DNA of 38,411 nucleotides from Pseudomonas juntendi (GTDB lineage Bacteria; Pseudomonadota; Gammaproteobacteria; Pseudomonadales; Pseudomonadaceae). The notes beneath the pieces were generated by a model that made no database searches, was not told the origin of the DNA, and worked only from the letters and a program-made list of their open reading frames with translations. Below are positions 1 through 9,296 of this stretch, piece by piece; within the stretch, counting starts at the first letter, position 1, and every line of letters begins with the position of its first letter. Made by a program: the position numbers and the translations under genes. The stretch spans positions 1 through 38,411 of the forward strand of contig NZ_BLJG01000034.1 of assembly GCF_009932375.1 (NCBI RefSeq), in the 5' to 3' direction.

Positions 1-1319
<1,319 letters not shown>

Positions 1320-1329
1320 GCAACTAGCT

Positions 1330-1390
1330 GCAAGTCGCAAGTCGCAAGTCGCAAGTCGCAAGTCGCAAGTCGCAAGTCGCAAGTCGCAAG
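1330..1390. repeat. Tandem array of heptamer GCAAGTC, 8.7 copies
   Basis: Eight perfect copies of GCAAGTC run from 1330 to 1385, followed by a partial GCAAG to 1390. The array begins 10 bases after the exaC stop codon and lies outside any gene. It is the complementary partner of the array at 1429-1484. Seen directly in the sequence; any function is inference. Confidence 0.95.
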
Positions 1391-1428
1391 AGTAAAGCGG
1401 ATCGCCCGCCGACTCGCTTTTCTCTTTC

Positions 1429-1484
1429 AGCTTGCAGCTTGCAACTTGCAGCTTGCAGCTTGCAACTTGCAGCTTGCAACTTGC
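1429..1484. repeat. Tandem array of heptamers AGCTTGC/AACTTGC, 8 copies
   Basis: Eight heptamers in the order A-A-B-A-A-B-A-B, where A is AGCTTGC and B is AACTTGC. B is the reverse complement of GCAAGTC except for one base, and A pairs with it through one additional G-U wobble. The array can therefore fold back on 1330-1390 across a 38-base spacer, giving a stem of roughly 56 imperfect pairs between exaC and eat. There is no T-run downstream, so this is not a standard intrinsic terminator. Confidence 0.93.
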
Positions 1485-1567
1485 AGCTCCCTGGCTCGCT
1501 TCCTGCAGTACCCATCACCATCGGCGCGGACCCCTTCCGCCCACCAAGAAAAACAACAGGTGAAACT

Positions 1568-3016
1568 ATGCCAAGCGATCAATCCGCCGGCTCGCCGGCA
1601 GGCTCTTCCGTCGACTTCGAGAAGGTCGGTTCGGACTATTTCCAGCAACGTGAATTGAAAAAAGGCGCGGCCGGCTGGGTGCTGCTGGTCGGCCTGGGGG
1701 TGGCCTATGTCATTTCCGGCGACTACGCCGGCTGGAACTTCGGCCTGGCCCAAGGTGGCTGGGGCGGCATGTTCCTCGCGACCCTGCTGATGGCCACCAT
1801 GTACTTGTGCATGTGCTTCTCGCTGGCCGAGCTTTCCTCGATGATCCCGACCGCTGGCGGTGGCTACGGCTTTGCCCGCAGCGCCTTCGGCCCCTGGGGC
1901 GGTTTCCTTACCGGCACGGCGATCCTCATCGAATACGCGATCGCCCCCGCCGCCATCGCGACCTTCATCGGCGCCTACTGCCAGTCGTTGTTCGGCATTG
2001 GCGGCTGGATGATCTACCTGGCGTTCTACGTGGTGTTCATCGGCATCCACATCTTCGGGGTGGGCGAAGCACTGAAGTTGATGTTCATCATCACGGCCAT
2101 CGCCGCCATTGCCCTGGCGGTGTTCCTGGTGGCCATGGTGCCCCATTTTGATGCAGCCAACCTGTTCGACATCGCCAAAACGGACGCTGTCGGCGCCAGC
2201 AGCTTCCTGCCGTTCGGCTATGTCGGGGTATGGGCGGCGATCCCGTATGCCATCTGGTTCTTCCTCGCCGTCGAAGGCGTGCCGCTGGCCGCCGAAGAAA
2301 CCAAGAACCCCAAGCGTGACCTGCCACGCGGCCTGATCGGCGCCATGCTGGTGCTGCTGGCCTTTGCCCTGCTGATCCTGGTGGTCGGCCCTGGCGGCGC
2401 GGGTTCCGAGGCGCTGAAAGCTTCCGGCAACCCCCTGGTCGAAGCATTGGCCAAAGCCTACGGCGGCGCTACCTGGATGGGCAGCTTCGTCAACCTGGTC
2501 GGCCTGGCCGGCCTGATCGCCAGCTTCTTCTCGATCATCTATGCCTATTCGCGGCAGATTTTCGCCCTGTCCCGCGCCGGCTACCTGCCGCGCAAGCTGT
2601 CGGAAACCAACAAGAGCAAGGCGCCGGTCATGGCCCTGGTCATTCCTGGCATCATCGGTTTTGCGCTGTCGCTGACTGGCCAGGGCGACCTGCTGATCCT
2701 GGTCGCGGTATTCGGCGCTACGCTGTCGTACGTGCTGATGATGGCCGCGCATATCACCCTGCGCATCCGCCGGCCGAAGATGGAGCGCCCGTACCGTACC
2801 CCTGGCGGCATCTTCACCTCCGGCCTGGCCCTGGTGCTGGCGTGCATCGCCGTGGTCGCCGGTTTCCTGGTGGACCCGCGCGTGGTGATTGGCGCCGCAG
2901 TGATCTATGCGGTATTAATTGCCTACTTTGCTTTCTACAGCCGCCACCACCTGGTAGCGGGCACCCCGGAAGAGGAATTCGCCGCGATCCAGCAGGCCGA
3001 AGAGGCTCTGCACTGA
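1568..3016 (+). CDS. eat: Ethanolamine permease Eat (APC superfamily)
   Basis: Inner-membrane secondary transporter of 482 residues that imports ethanolamine. The chosen ATG has an AGGTGA ribosome site at 1558-1563, four bases away; the frame stays open further upstream only through the heptamer repeats. About 12 hydrophobic segments follow a soluble N-terminus; the first is LVGLGVAYVISGDYAGWNFG, with the helix-break glycines typical of amino acid/polyamine/organocation carriers. Other family features are AELSSMIPTAGGGYGFAR, AVEGVPLAAEETKNPKRDLPRG and SIIYAYSRQIFALSRAGYLP. It lies directly upstream of eutB and eutC, which supports ethanolamine as substrate. A related amino acid permease is the less likely alternative. 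Confidence 0.92.
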   Translation: MPSDQSAGSPAGSSVDFEKVGSDYFQQRELKKGAAGWVLLVGLGVAYVISGDYAGWNFGLAQGGWGGMFLATLLMATMYLCMCFSLAELSSMIPTAGGGYGFARSAFGPWGGFLTGTAILIEYAIAPAAIATFIGAYCQSLFGIGGWMIYLAFYVVFIGIHIFGVGEALKLMFIITAIAAIALAVFLVAMVPHFDAANLFDIAKTDAVGASSFLPFGYVGVWAAIPYAIWFFLAVEGVPLAAEETKNPKRDLPRGLIGAMLVLLAFALLILVVGPGGAGSEALKASGNPLVEALAKAYGGATWMGSFVNLVGLAGLIASFFSIIYAYSRQIFALSRAGYLPRKLSETNKSKAPVMALVIPGIIGFALSLTGQGDLLILVAVFGATLSYVLMMAAHITLRIRRPKMERPYRTPGGIFTSGLALVLACIAVVAGFLVDPRVVIGAAVIYAVLIAYFAFYSRHHLVAGTPEEEFAAIQQAEEALH

Positions 3017-3028
3017 CCGGCGCCACCC

Positions 3029-3048
3029 GCCGCGGGGCAACCCGCGGC
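3029..3048 (+). repeat. GC-rich hairpin with GNRA loop between eat and eutB
   Basis: A perfect 8-bp stem, GCCGCGGG/CCCGCGGC, closes a GCAA tetraloop 12 bases after the eat stop and 3 bases before the eutB ribosome site (GGAG, 3052-3055). No T-run follows, so termination is unlikely. It probably protects or paces the eat-eutB transcript; that role is inference. Confidence 0.7.
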
Positions 3049-3062
3049 TCTGGAGATTCTGT

Positions 3063-4457
3063 ATGGCAAGTTTCGTACACACGGTCGGCCACCTGGTCTA
3101 CCGCTTCGACAGCCTCAAGGATGTCATGGCCAAGGCCAGCCCGGCGCGCTCCGGGGACTGCCTGGCAGGCGTTGCGGCAAGCAACGACGGCGAGCGCGTA
3201 GCCGCGCAGATGGCCTTGGCCAATATCCCGCTGACGCATTTTCTCAACGAAGCCCTGATCCCCTACGAAGCCGACGAGGTCACCCGGCTGATCATCGACA
3301 GCCACGATGCCCAGGCATTTGCGCCGGTCAGCCACCTCACCGTCGGCGGCCTGCGTGACTGGTTGCTGAGTGAAGAGGCCAACGAGGACAGCCTGCGCGC
3401 CCTGGCGCCGGGGCTGACCCCGGAAATGGCGGCGGCGGTATCGAAGATCATGCGCGTGCAGGACCTGGTGCTGGTGGCGCAAAAAATACGTGTGGTCACC
3501 CGTTTTCGCGGCACCATGGGCCTGCGCGGGCGCCTGTCGACCCGCCTGCAGCCCAACCACCCGACCGACGAGCCGGCCGGCATTGCCGCCAGCATTCTCG
3601 ACGGCCTGCTGTACGGCAACGGCGATGCCATGATCGGCATCAACCCGGCAACCGACAGCATTGCCTCGATCTGCGCCCTGCTGGAAATGCTCGATGCCAT
3701 CATCCAGCGCTACGACATACCCACCCAGTCCTGCGTGCTGACCCACGTCACCACCTCCATCGAAGCGATCAACCGCGGCGTGCCGCTGGACCTGGTGTTC
3801 CAGTCCATCGCCGGTACCGAAGCGGCCAATGCCGGCTTCGGCATTAACCTGAATGTGCTGCAGGAGGGTTACGAAGCCGGCCTTTCGCTCAAGCGCGGCA
3901 CCTTGGGGCAGAACCTGATGTACTTCGAAACCGGCCAGGGCAGTGCGCTGTCGGCCAATGCCCACCACGGGGTCGACCAGCAAACCTGCGAAACCCGCGC
4001 CTATGCCGTGGCCCGCCACTTCAAGCCGTTCCTGGTCAACACCGTGGTCGGTTTCATTGGCCCGGAGTACCTGTACAACGGCAAGCAGATCATCCGCGCC
4101 GGCCTCGAAGACCACTTCTGCGGCAAGCTGCTGGGCGTGCCGATGGGCTGCGACATCTGCTACACCAACCACGCCGAGGCCGACCAGGACGACATGGACA
4201 CCCTGCTGACCCTGCTGGGTGTGGCCGGGATCAACTTCATCATGGGTATCCCCGGTTCCGACGACATCATGCTCAACTACCAGACCACCTCGTTCCACGA
4301 CGCGCTCTACGCGCGCCAGACCCTGGGCCTGAAGCCCGGGCCGGAATTCGAGGCATGGCTGGCCCGCACCGGCATATTCACCCAGGCCGATGGCCGGGTG
4401 CGCTTCGGTGACAACCTGCCGCCGGCCTTCCGCCAGGCCTTGGCACAGCTTGCATAG
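3063..4457 (+). CDS. eutB: Ethanolamine ammonia-lyase large subunit EutB
   Basis: Catalytic (alpha) subunit, 464 residues, of the adenosylcobalamin-dependent lyase that converts ethanolamine to acetaldehyde and ammonia. The TIM-barrel hallmarks [18 protein letters not shown] and [16 protein letters not shown] are present. R161, Q163, N194 and E289 sit where the enterobacterial enzyme has its substrate-contacting Arg160, Gln162, Asn193 and Glu287. GGAG at 3052-3055 precedes the ATG by seven bases. eutC follows after eight bases, so the two subunits are almost certainly co-translated. No eutA reactivase and no carboxysome-like shell genes are next to it. Confidence 0.97.
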   Translation: MASFVHTVGHLVYRFDSLKDVMAKASPARSGDCLAGVAASNDGERVAAQMALANIPLTHFLNEALIPYEADEVTRLIIDSHDAQAFAPVSHLTVGGLRDWLLSEEANEDSLRALAPGLTPEMAAAVSKIMRVQDLVLVAQKIRVVTRFRGTMGLRGRLSTRLQPNHPTDEPAGIAASILDGLLYGNGDAMIGINPATDSIASICALLEMLDAIIQRYDIPTQSCVLTHVTTSIEAINRGVPLDLVFQSIAGTEAANAGFGINLNVLQEGYEAGLSLKRGTLGQNLMYFETGQGSALSANAHHGVDQQTCETRAYAVARHFKPFLVNTVVGFIGPEYLYNGKQIIRAGLEDHFCGKLLGVPMGCDICYTNHAEADQDDMDTLLTLLGVAGINFIMGIPGSDDIMLNYQTTSFHDALYARQTLGLKPGPEFEAWLARTGIFTQADGRVRFGDNLPPAFRQALAQLA

Positions 4458-4465
4458 GGATCACC

Positions 4466-5284
4466 ATGGACCATCGCACCCCTACCCCTGAAAACCCTTG
4501 GCTGGCCCTGCGCACGCTGACCCCGGCGCGTATCGCCCTGGGCCGCAGCGGTACCAGCCTGCCGACCGGGGCGCAACTGGACTTCCAGTTCGCCCATGCC
4601 CAGGCCCGTGATGCCGTGCACCTGGCGTTCGACCACGCTGGCCTGGCTACCCAGCTGGCTGAACGCGGCCGCGACAGCCTGGTGCTGCACAGCGCCGCCA
4701 GCGACCGCCACGAATATCTGCAACGGCCCGACCTGGGCCGGCGCCTGAACGAAGCATCGGTCGCCACCCTGCGCCAGCACGCCCAGGCCAACCCAGGCGG
4801 GGTCGACCTGGCCATCGTGGTTGCCGATGGCCTGTCGGCGCTTGCCGTGCACCGGCATACCTTGCCGTTGCTGAGCCGGTTCGAGGAACAGGCCGCCGCC
4901 GACGGCTGGACCAGCGCACCGGTGGTGCTGGTGCAGCAGGGCCGCGTGGCAGTGGCCGATGAGGTGGGTGAACTGCTGGGCGCGCGCATGACAGTGATGC
5001 TGATCGGCGAGCGGCCCGGGCTCAGTTCGCCCGACAGCCTGGGGCTGTATTTCACCTATGCGCCAAAGGTCGGCCTGACCGATGCCTACCGCAACTGCAT
5101 TTCCAACGTGCGCCTGGAGGGCTTGAGTTATGGCATGGCCGCACACCGCCTGCTGTACCTGATGCGTGAAGCCTGCCGGCGCCAGCTGTCGGGGGTGAAT
5201 CTGAAGGACGAAGCCGAGGTCCATAGCATCGACAGCGAACATGGCCCCGCGCAGCGAGGCAACTTCCTGCTTGGCGAGGGCTGA
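4466..5284 (+). CDS. eutC: Ethanolamine ammonia-lyase small subunit EutC
   Basis: Beta subunit, 272 residues, which with EutB forms the site for adenosylcobalamin in its base-off form. Recognisable stretches are [50 protein letters not shown] and [23 protein letters not shown]. The ending [19 protein letters not shown] is conserved in the family, so the gene is intact. It starts eight bases after eutB and ends before a 10-bp inverted repeat that may terminate the operon. Confidence 0.96.
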   Translation: MDHRTPTPENPWLALRTLTPARIALGRSGTSLPTGAQLDFQFAHAQARDAVHLAFDHAGLATQLAERGRDSLVLHSAASDRHEYLQRPDLGRRLNEASVATLRQHAQANPGGVDLAIVVADGLSALAVHRHTLPLLSRFEEQAAADGWTSAPVVLVQQGRVAVADEVGELLGARMTVMLIGERPGLSSPDSLGLYFTYAPKVGLTDAYRNCISNVRLEGLSYGMAAHRLLYLMREACRRQLSGVNLKDEAEVHSIDSEHGPAQRGNFLLGEG

Positions 5285-5300
5285 ACACCCTGTCATGCAA

Positions 5301-5370
5301 AGCGGATTGCGCCGCGGGCCGGGCTTGGGGCAGCATGCCCTCGAAGCTGCTGGCAATCCGCTGTTTTCCC
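5301..5370 (+). terminator. Possible terminator of the eut genes
   Basis: The perfect 10-bp arms AGCGGATTGC (5301-5310) and GCAATCCGCT (5353-5362) enclose 42 bases and are followed by GTTTTCCC. The loop is long for an intrinsic terminator, which lowers confidence, but the position just after eutC and the short T-run fit. Confidence 0.5.
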
Positions 5371-5392
5371 TAATGGACTCTGAGGGCCGCAC

Positions 5393-5851
5393 ATGCGCAT
5401 CATCAAGGCAAAACTGGAACACCTCGACCTGTTGACGCCTATGTTCGTCAAATACCGTGAATTCTATGGGCAACTGCCCTATCCCGACAGCTCGCGCAGC
5501 TTCCTGGAAAAACGCCTGCAGCGGGACGAATCGGTGATCTACCTGGCGCTCCCCGATGATGACGACAACAAGCTGCTGGGCTTCTGCCAGCTGTACCCGA
5601 GCTATTCATCGCTGTCGCTGAAGCGGGTATGGATTCTCAACGATATCTACGTGGCCGAGGACTCCCGGCGCATGCTGGTAGCCGACCACCTGATGCGCGA
5701 AGCGAAGAAAATGGCCAAGGAAACCAACGCCGTGCGCATGCGGGTGTCCACAAGCAGCAACAATGACACGGCGCACAAGACCTACGAGTCCATCGGTTTT
5801 CGTGAAGATACCGAGTTCAAGAGCTACATCCTGCCCATCAACCCGGATTGA
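5393..5851 (+). CDS. GNAT-family N-acetyltransferase
   Basis: Cytoplasmic acetyl-CoA-dependent acetyltransferase of 152 residues; substrate unknown. The fold is recognisable from the N-terminal MRIIKAKLEHLDLLTPMF, the strand VWILNDIYVAEDSRR that leads into the acetyl-CoA loop, and the C-terminal AHKTYESIGFREDTEFKSYIL. The acetyl-CoA loop reads RRMLVADHLM, lacking the usual Arg/Gln-x-x-Gly-x-Gly/Ala glycines, so cofactor binding may be atypical. It begins 108 bases after eutC beyond a likely terminator, so it is probably a separate unit. The ATG at 5393 fits the family N-terminus. Confidence 0.85.
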   Translation: MRIIKAKLEHLDLLTPMFVKYREFYGQLPYPDSSRSFLEKRLQRDESVIYLALPDDDDNKLLGFCQLYPSYSSLSLKRVWILNDIYVAEDSRRMLVADHLMREAKKMAKETNAVRMRVSTSSNNDTAHKTYESIGFREDTEFKSYILPINPD

Positions 5852-5861
5852 CCTGCGTCCA

Positions 5862-5889
5862 CCCCTGCGCGGGCAAGCCCGCCCAGGGG
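5862..5889. repeat. REP-like hairpin after the acetyltransferase gene
   Basis: CCCCTG and CAGGGG flank GCGGGC-AA-GCCCGC, with a single C-C mismatch between the two stems. The core resembles the palindromic centre of P. putida REP elements, but the flanking REP consensus is missing. It starts 10 bases after the preceding stop codon and has no T-run. Confidence 0.55.
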
Positions 5890-5958
5890 CAGATACGGCG
5901 CTACTGCGTGCAGTAACCCCCCGCTACAAACTCCCCGGGCATGATCGTCACTTAGCCG

Positions 5959-5964
5959 TATAAT
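5959..5964 (+). promoter_or_regulatory. Candidate -10 box for dedA
   Basis: A perfect TATAAT 76 bases upstream of the dedA ATG. I see no good -35 hexamer at the usual distance, so this is tentative. Confidence 0.35.
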
Positions 5965-6040
5965 GGCCCGCCTGTCATGTGTGAAAATTTACCCATCCGC
6001 CGGTAAACCGAGCCTACGCCCAAGAACACAGGTGCTGTAC

Positions 6041-6688
6041 ATGGATTTCAACCCGCTCGACCTTATCCTGCATCTCGATGCCTACCTCGATTTGCTGGTC
6101 ACCAATTACGGCCCCTGGATCTATGCCATCCTGTTTACCGTGATCTTCTGTGAAACCGGGCTGGTGGTGATGCCCTTCCTGCCGGGCGATTCGTTGCTGT
6201 TCATCGCCGGCGCCGTAGCCGCAGGGGGCGGCATGGACCCGGTCTTGCTGGCCGGCCTGCTGATGGCTGCTGCAATCATGGGCGACAGCACCAACTACGT
6301 GATCGGGCGCACGGCGGGCGAACGTTTGTTCAACAACCCCAATTCGAAGATCTTCCGTCGCGATTACCTGCAGCGCACCCACGACTTCTACGAGCGCCAC
6401 GGCGGCAAGACCGTGACCATGGCGCGCTTCCTGCCCATTCTGCGCACCTTCGCCCCGTTCGTGGCCGGTATTGCCCACATGCATTACCCGCGCTTCCTGG
6501 GCTTCAGCGTGGCCGGCTCGTTGCTGTGGGTAGGTGGCCTGGTCACCTTGGGCTACTTCTTCGGTAACGTGCCGTTTATCAAGCAACACCTGTCGCTGAT
6601 GGTAGTGGGCATCATCATCCTGTCGTTGGTACCGATGATCCTCGGCCTGCTGCGTACCCGCCTGGGCCGCGCGGCCAAGGCGCACTGA
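6041..6688 (+). CDS. DedA-family inner-membrane protein
   Basis: Membrane protein of 215 residues in the DedA/SNARE-associated superfamily, whose members include undecaprenyl-phosphate and phospholipid translocases that maintain envelope homeostasis. The start at 6041 has AGGTG at 6030-6034 and gives the normal family length; the frame is open further upstream without a good start. Signature elements are FCETGLVVMPFLPGDSLLF, GDSTNYVIGRTAGERLF and RFLPILRTFAPFVAGIAHM, the last holding the conserved arginines of the re-entrant region. About five hydrophobic segments are visible. mtfA follows after nine bases, so the two are probably co-transcribed. The exact lipid substrate cannot be read from sequence. 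Confidence 0.9.
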   Translation: MDFNPLDLILHLDAYLDLLVTNYGPWIYAILFTVIFCETGLVVMPFLPGDSLLFIAGAVAAGGGMDPVLLAGLLMAAAIMGDSTNYVIGRTAGERLFNNPNSKIFRRDYLQRTHDFYERHGGKTVTMARFLPILRTFAPFVAGIAHMHYPRFLGFSVAGSLLWVGGLVTLGYFFGNVPFIKQHLSLMVVGIIILSLVPMILGLLRTRLGRAAKAH

Positions 6689-6697
6689 CCGGCCAGT

Positions 6698-7513
6698 ATG
6701 TGGTCGTTCCGCGCCTGGCGGCGCAAGCGGGCCTTGGCACGCTACCCGATCACGCCACAGCAATGGCAGGCCGTACGCGAATGCCTGCCGATGCTGGACG
6801 GCATCACCGACGAAGAAGACCACTGGCTGCGCGAAGCCTGCATCCTGTTCCTGCTCGACAAGCACCTCACGTGCCTGCCGGGCGTTGAACTGGGCGACCA
6901 GCAGCGGCTGCTGCTCGCCGCCCAGGCGCAACTGCCACTGCTGCACCTGGGCGAACTGAACTGGTACCAGGGCTTTCACGAAATCGTGCTCTACCCCGAC
7001 GACTTCAAGAGCCCGCAGCGCCACCGCGATGCCAGTGGCGTGGAGCACGTGTGGGACGGCGAGCACAGTGGCGAGGCCTGGCAGCAGGGCCCGATCATCC
7101 TGGCCTGGAACGGCGTACTGGCCAGTGGCGGCTGGGAGGCCTACAACCTGGTCATCCACGAACTGGCGCACAAGCTCGACATGCTCAATGGCGATGCCAA
7201 CGGCCTGCCGCCGCTGCACAGCGGCATGCCCGTGGCCGAGTGGGCTACCGCCATGCAACAGGCCTACGACGACCTCAACCGCCAGCTCGATGCCAACCCC
7301 GACGCCGAAACCGCCATCGACCCCTATGCGGCAGAGAACCCCGCCGAGTTTTTTGCCGTCACCAGCGAGTACTTCTTTAGTGCCCCCGACCTGCTCCATC
7401 AGGCCTATCCACTGGTCTATCAGCAGTTGGCGCTGTTCTACCGGCAAGACCCGCTGGCGCGCCTGCGCCGGCTTCAGGCCGAGCACCCCGACTACCGCGA
7501 AAGCCACGCCTGA
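6698..7513 (+). CDS. mtfA: Zinc-dependent peptidase MtfA (M90 family)
   Basis: Cytosolic metallopeptidase of 271 residues. The zinc-binding motif is HELAH at H154-E155-L-A-H158 (VIHELAHKLDMLNG), and the downstream ENPAEFFAVTSEYFF supplies the third ligand glutamate expected in this family. In E. coli MtfA interacts with the glucose regulator Mlc; no Mlc or ptsG is seen here, so the regulatory target in this organism is unknown. The N-terminus MWSFRAWRRKRAL is normal for the family. It begins nine bases after dedA. Confidence 0.88.
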   Translation: MWSFRAWRRKRALARYPITPQQWQAVRECLPMLDGITDEEDHWLREACILFLLDKHLTCLPGVELGDQQRLLLAAQAQLPLLHLGELNWYQGFHEIVLYPDDFKSPQRHRDASGVEHVWDGEHSGEAWQQGPIILAWNGVLASGGWEAYNLVIHELAHKLDMLNGDANGLPPLHSGMPVAEWATAMQQAYDDLNRQLDANPDAETAIDPYAAENPAEFFAVTSEYFFSAPDLLHQAYPLVYQQLALFYRQDPLARLRRLQAEHPDYRESHA

Positions 7514-7561
7514 CGCGGCCGCACATCAGGCCAGGCGTGGCATGCCCCGGCAGAATGTGCC

Positions 7562-7567
7562 TATAAT
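7562..7567 (+). promoter_or_regulatory. Candidate -10 box for ppa
   Basis: TATAAT lies 39 bases before the ppa ATG and after the mtfA stop. The -35 region is not obvious. A GGGGG ribosome-binding stretch precedes the start codon. Confidence 0.5.
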
Positions 7568-7606
7568 CGCCGCCACTTTTTTGGTCAAACACGGGGGCAC
7601 TGCCCA

Positions 7607-8134
7607 ATGAGCTACAGCAAGATTCCGGCGGGCAAAGACCTGCCGAACGACATCTACGTCGCCATCGAGATCCCGGCCAACCACGCGCCGATCAAATACG
7701 AGATCGACAAGGACAGCGACACGCTGTTCGTCGACCGCTTCATGGCTACCCCGATGTTCTACCCAGCCAACTACGGCTTCATCCCGAACACCCTGGCGGA
7801 CGACGGTGATCCGCTCGACGTGCTGGTCGTTACCCCGTACCCGGTCGCCCCAGGTTCGGTTATCCGCGCCCGCCCGGTTGGCGTACTGAACATGACCGAC
7901 GACGGCGGCGGCGACGCCAAGGTCATCGCGGTTCCTCACGACAAGCTCTCGCAGCTGTACGTCGACGTGAAGGAATACACCGACCTGCCAGCCCTGCTGA
8001 TTCAGCAGATCGAGCACTTCTTTGCCAACTACAAAGACCTCGAGAAGGGCAAGTGGGTCAAGATCGAAGGCTGGGAAGGCGCTGACGCTGCCCGTGCCGC
8101 GATCACCAAATCGGTCGCTGCCTACAAGGGCTGA
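7607..8134 (+). CDS. ppa: Inorganic pyrophosphatase, family I
   Basis: Cytoplasmic Mg-dependent enzyme of 175 residues that hydrolyses pyrophosphate and drives biosynthetic reactions. The family I signature is [12 protein letters not shown], with its three metal-binding aspartates. Further active-site stretches are [29 protein letters not shown] and the late [20 protein letters not shown]. The length is typical of bacterial hexameric enzymes. It stands alone between its own promoter and a strong terminator. Confidence 0.98.
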
Positions 8135-8150
8135 TACCGGTTGCAGGAAG

Positions 8151-8175
8151 AACCCCGCCATGGCGGGGTTTTTTT
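8151..8175 (+). terminator. Intrinsic terminator of ppa
   Basis: A 10-bp palindromic stem of ACCCCGCC/GGCGGGGT type (8151-8170) runs into seven consecutive Ts (8169-8175). Textbook rho-independent terminator 17 bases after the ppa stop codon. Confidence 0.95.
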
Positions 8176-8310
8176 ATGGCCAATCGCTGTACTCGGCGAA
8201 TACTCCTACACAGCCCTACAGCTGTGCCCTACAACCAGCCACTTTTCACACAAGCCCCGTCAACATCAAGTTGATATCCTTGCTGGCACCGCGCCGCTAC
8301 ACTCGCTGGC

Positions 8311-9012
8311 ATGAAGACCTCCGGTGACCGCCTCAGGGCCCTGCTTCACGAATGCGGCCTTACCCCTTCCGATTTCGCTGCCCAACGCGGCGTCACACCG
8401 CAGCACGTCAACAATTGGGTCAAGCGCGGCGTACCCCTGGCACGGCTGGACGAAATGGCCGACCTGTTCTGCGTGCATCGCCGCTGGCTGCACACGGGCG
8501 AAGGGCCCAAGCACCCCAGCCCGATCCTGCGCAACGCCCGGCCGCGAAAGTTGCACACGCCCGCGCCGTCCCCGCTGCTGGGGGACCATGGCCGGCTGGT
8601 CAAGGTGCCGTACTACGAACTGCATGACGGCCTGCTCAGCCCAGTCGCCAGCAAACACCTGCGCCTGCCGGCAAAAGCGCTGCAGGGGTTGGGGGTTCGG
8701 GCCGACGATGCAATCAGCGTGACGATGCCCGACAGCAACATGCTGCCGCTGATCCCGCAGGAGGCGGTGCTGGTGATCGACGTGAGCATGACCCAGGTGT
8801 TCGAGGGCGAAACCTACGCCGTGCTGCACAACGGCGCGCTGAGGGTGAATACCCTCAGCCTCGGCCAACATGGCACGCTGTACCTGCACAGCCATGACCG
8901 GCGCAACTATGCGGTTGAGCGCTATACCCCGGCGCAGCGCCAGGCGCAGGGCCTGGAAGTGCTTGGCTGGGTGTTCCACTGGTCGTATTTTCGCCAGCAG
9001 CGGCCCGGTTGA
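8311..9012 (+). CDS. XRE/S24 repressor-like transcriptional regulator
   Basis: DNA-binding protein of 233 residues with a CI/LexA-like layout. Residues 5-60 form a helix-turn-helix (FAAQRGVTPQHVNNWVKRG) and residues 95-225 a peptidase S24-like domain (VKVPYYELHDGLLSP, then MPDSNMLPLIPQEAVLVIDVS). The nucleophile position is kept as S142, but the stretch that should carry the catalytic lysine reads GALRVNTL, with N180 there. Self-cleavage therefore looks unlikely, and the domain may serve for dimerisation or sensing. There is no phage gene nearby, so this looks like a resident regulator; target unknown. The ribosome site upstream of the ATG is weak. Confidence 0.8.
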   Translation: MKTSGDRLRALLHECGLTPSDFAAQRGVTPQHVNNWVKRGVPLARLDEMADLFCVHRRWLHTGEGPKHPSPILRNARPRKLHTPAPSPLLGDHGRLVKVPYYELHDGLLSPVASKHLRLPAKALQGLGVRADDAISVTMPDSNMLPLIPQEAVLVIDVSMTQVFEGETYAVLHNGALRVNTLSLGQHGTLYLHSHDRRNYAVERYTPAQRQAQGLEVLGWVFHWSYFRQQRPG

Positions 9013-9296
9013 AACAACCTGTGCCATTTTTTGCTGGGCATCCAGAGCGTGCCCTTGTATGCTACGCCGCACATTCAGCCCCGACCGGCGCAAGCCGCAG
9101 TCCAGAGGGCTCGGCGACATCTCACACGGGTGTCTGCCATCTCTTTCAGGCCCTTGTGGCCACACAGTTAAGGCGATTGCGGCTTACCATAAATTAGTCG
9201 GAAGCGTCCCCGAGAAGCCGGCCACAAGCCGGCTTTTTAATGCCCCCGCATACTCGCCTGCCCGCCCGGGCAGAGCGCTTTCAGCCAGAGCAACCC
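9013..9296. other. Intergenic region, possibly carrying a small RNA
   Basis: 284 bases between the S24-like regulator and the receptor gene on the opposite strand. It ends in an intrinsic terminator for + strand transcription (9215-9238). A TATGCT at 9058-9063 could be a -10 box but has no well-spaced -35. The short open frames here lack ribosome sites and I do not believe they are coding. It is either a long 3' UTR of the regulator gene or an independent small RNA. Confidence 0.4.
9215..9238 (+). terminator. Intrinsic terminator with a possible antiterminator pairing
   Basis: The perfect 8-bp stem AAGCCGGC/GCCGGCTT (9215-9222 and 9228-9235), with loop CACAA, runs into TTTTT (9234-9238). The bases 9220-9228 (GGCCACAAG) are also fully complementary to CTTGTGGCC at 9153-9161, and that pairing would break the terminator stem. 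Confidence 0.85.

Noticed and set aside
1330..1484. CRISPR-like array
   Set aside because: The units are 7 bp and directly adjacent, with no spacers and no cas genes nearby. It is a tandem repeat pair.
4307..5473. Long - strand frame across eutC
   Set aside because: It crosses the intact eutC and the terminator-like repeat and has no family features.
6014..7507. Long - strand open frame opposite dedA and mtfA
   Set aside because: Low-complexity Gln/Val/Ala-rich translation opposite two well-supported genes. It is a by-product of high GC content, as are the long frames opposite eat, eutB, ribBX and ribD.
8266..8303. TTGATA/TACACT promoter for the S24-like regulator
   Set aside because: The spacing of 21 bases is too long. 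The small dyad TCAAC-ATCAA-GTTGA there could be an operator but is too short to claim.
9009..9197. 62-residue open frame after the S24-like regulator
   Set aside because: No ribosome site, no recognisable domain, and it overlaps the regulator stop. The region is better explained as a 3' UTR or small RNA.
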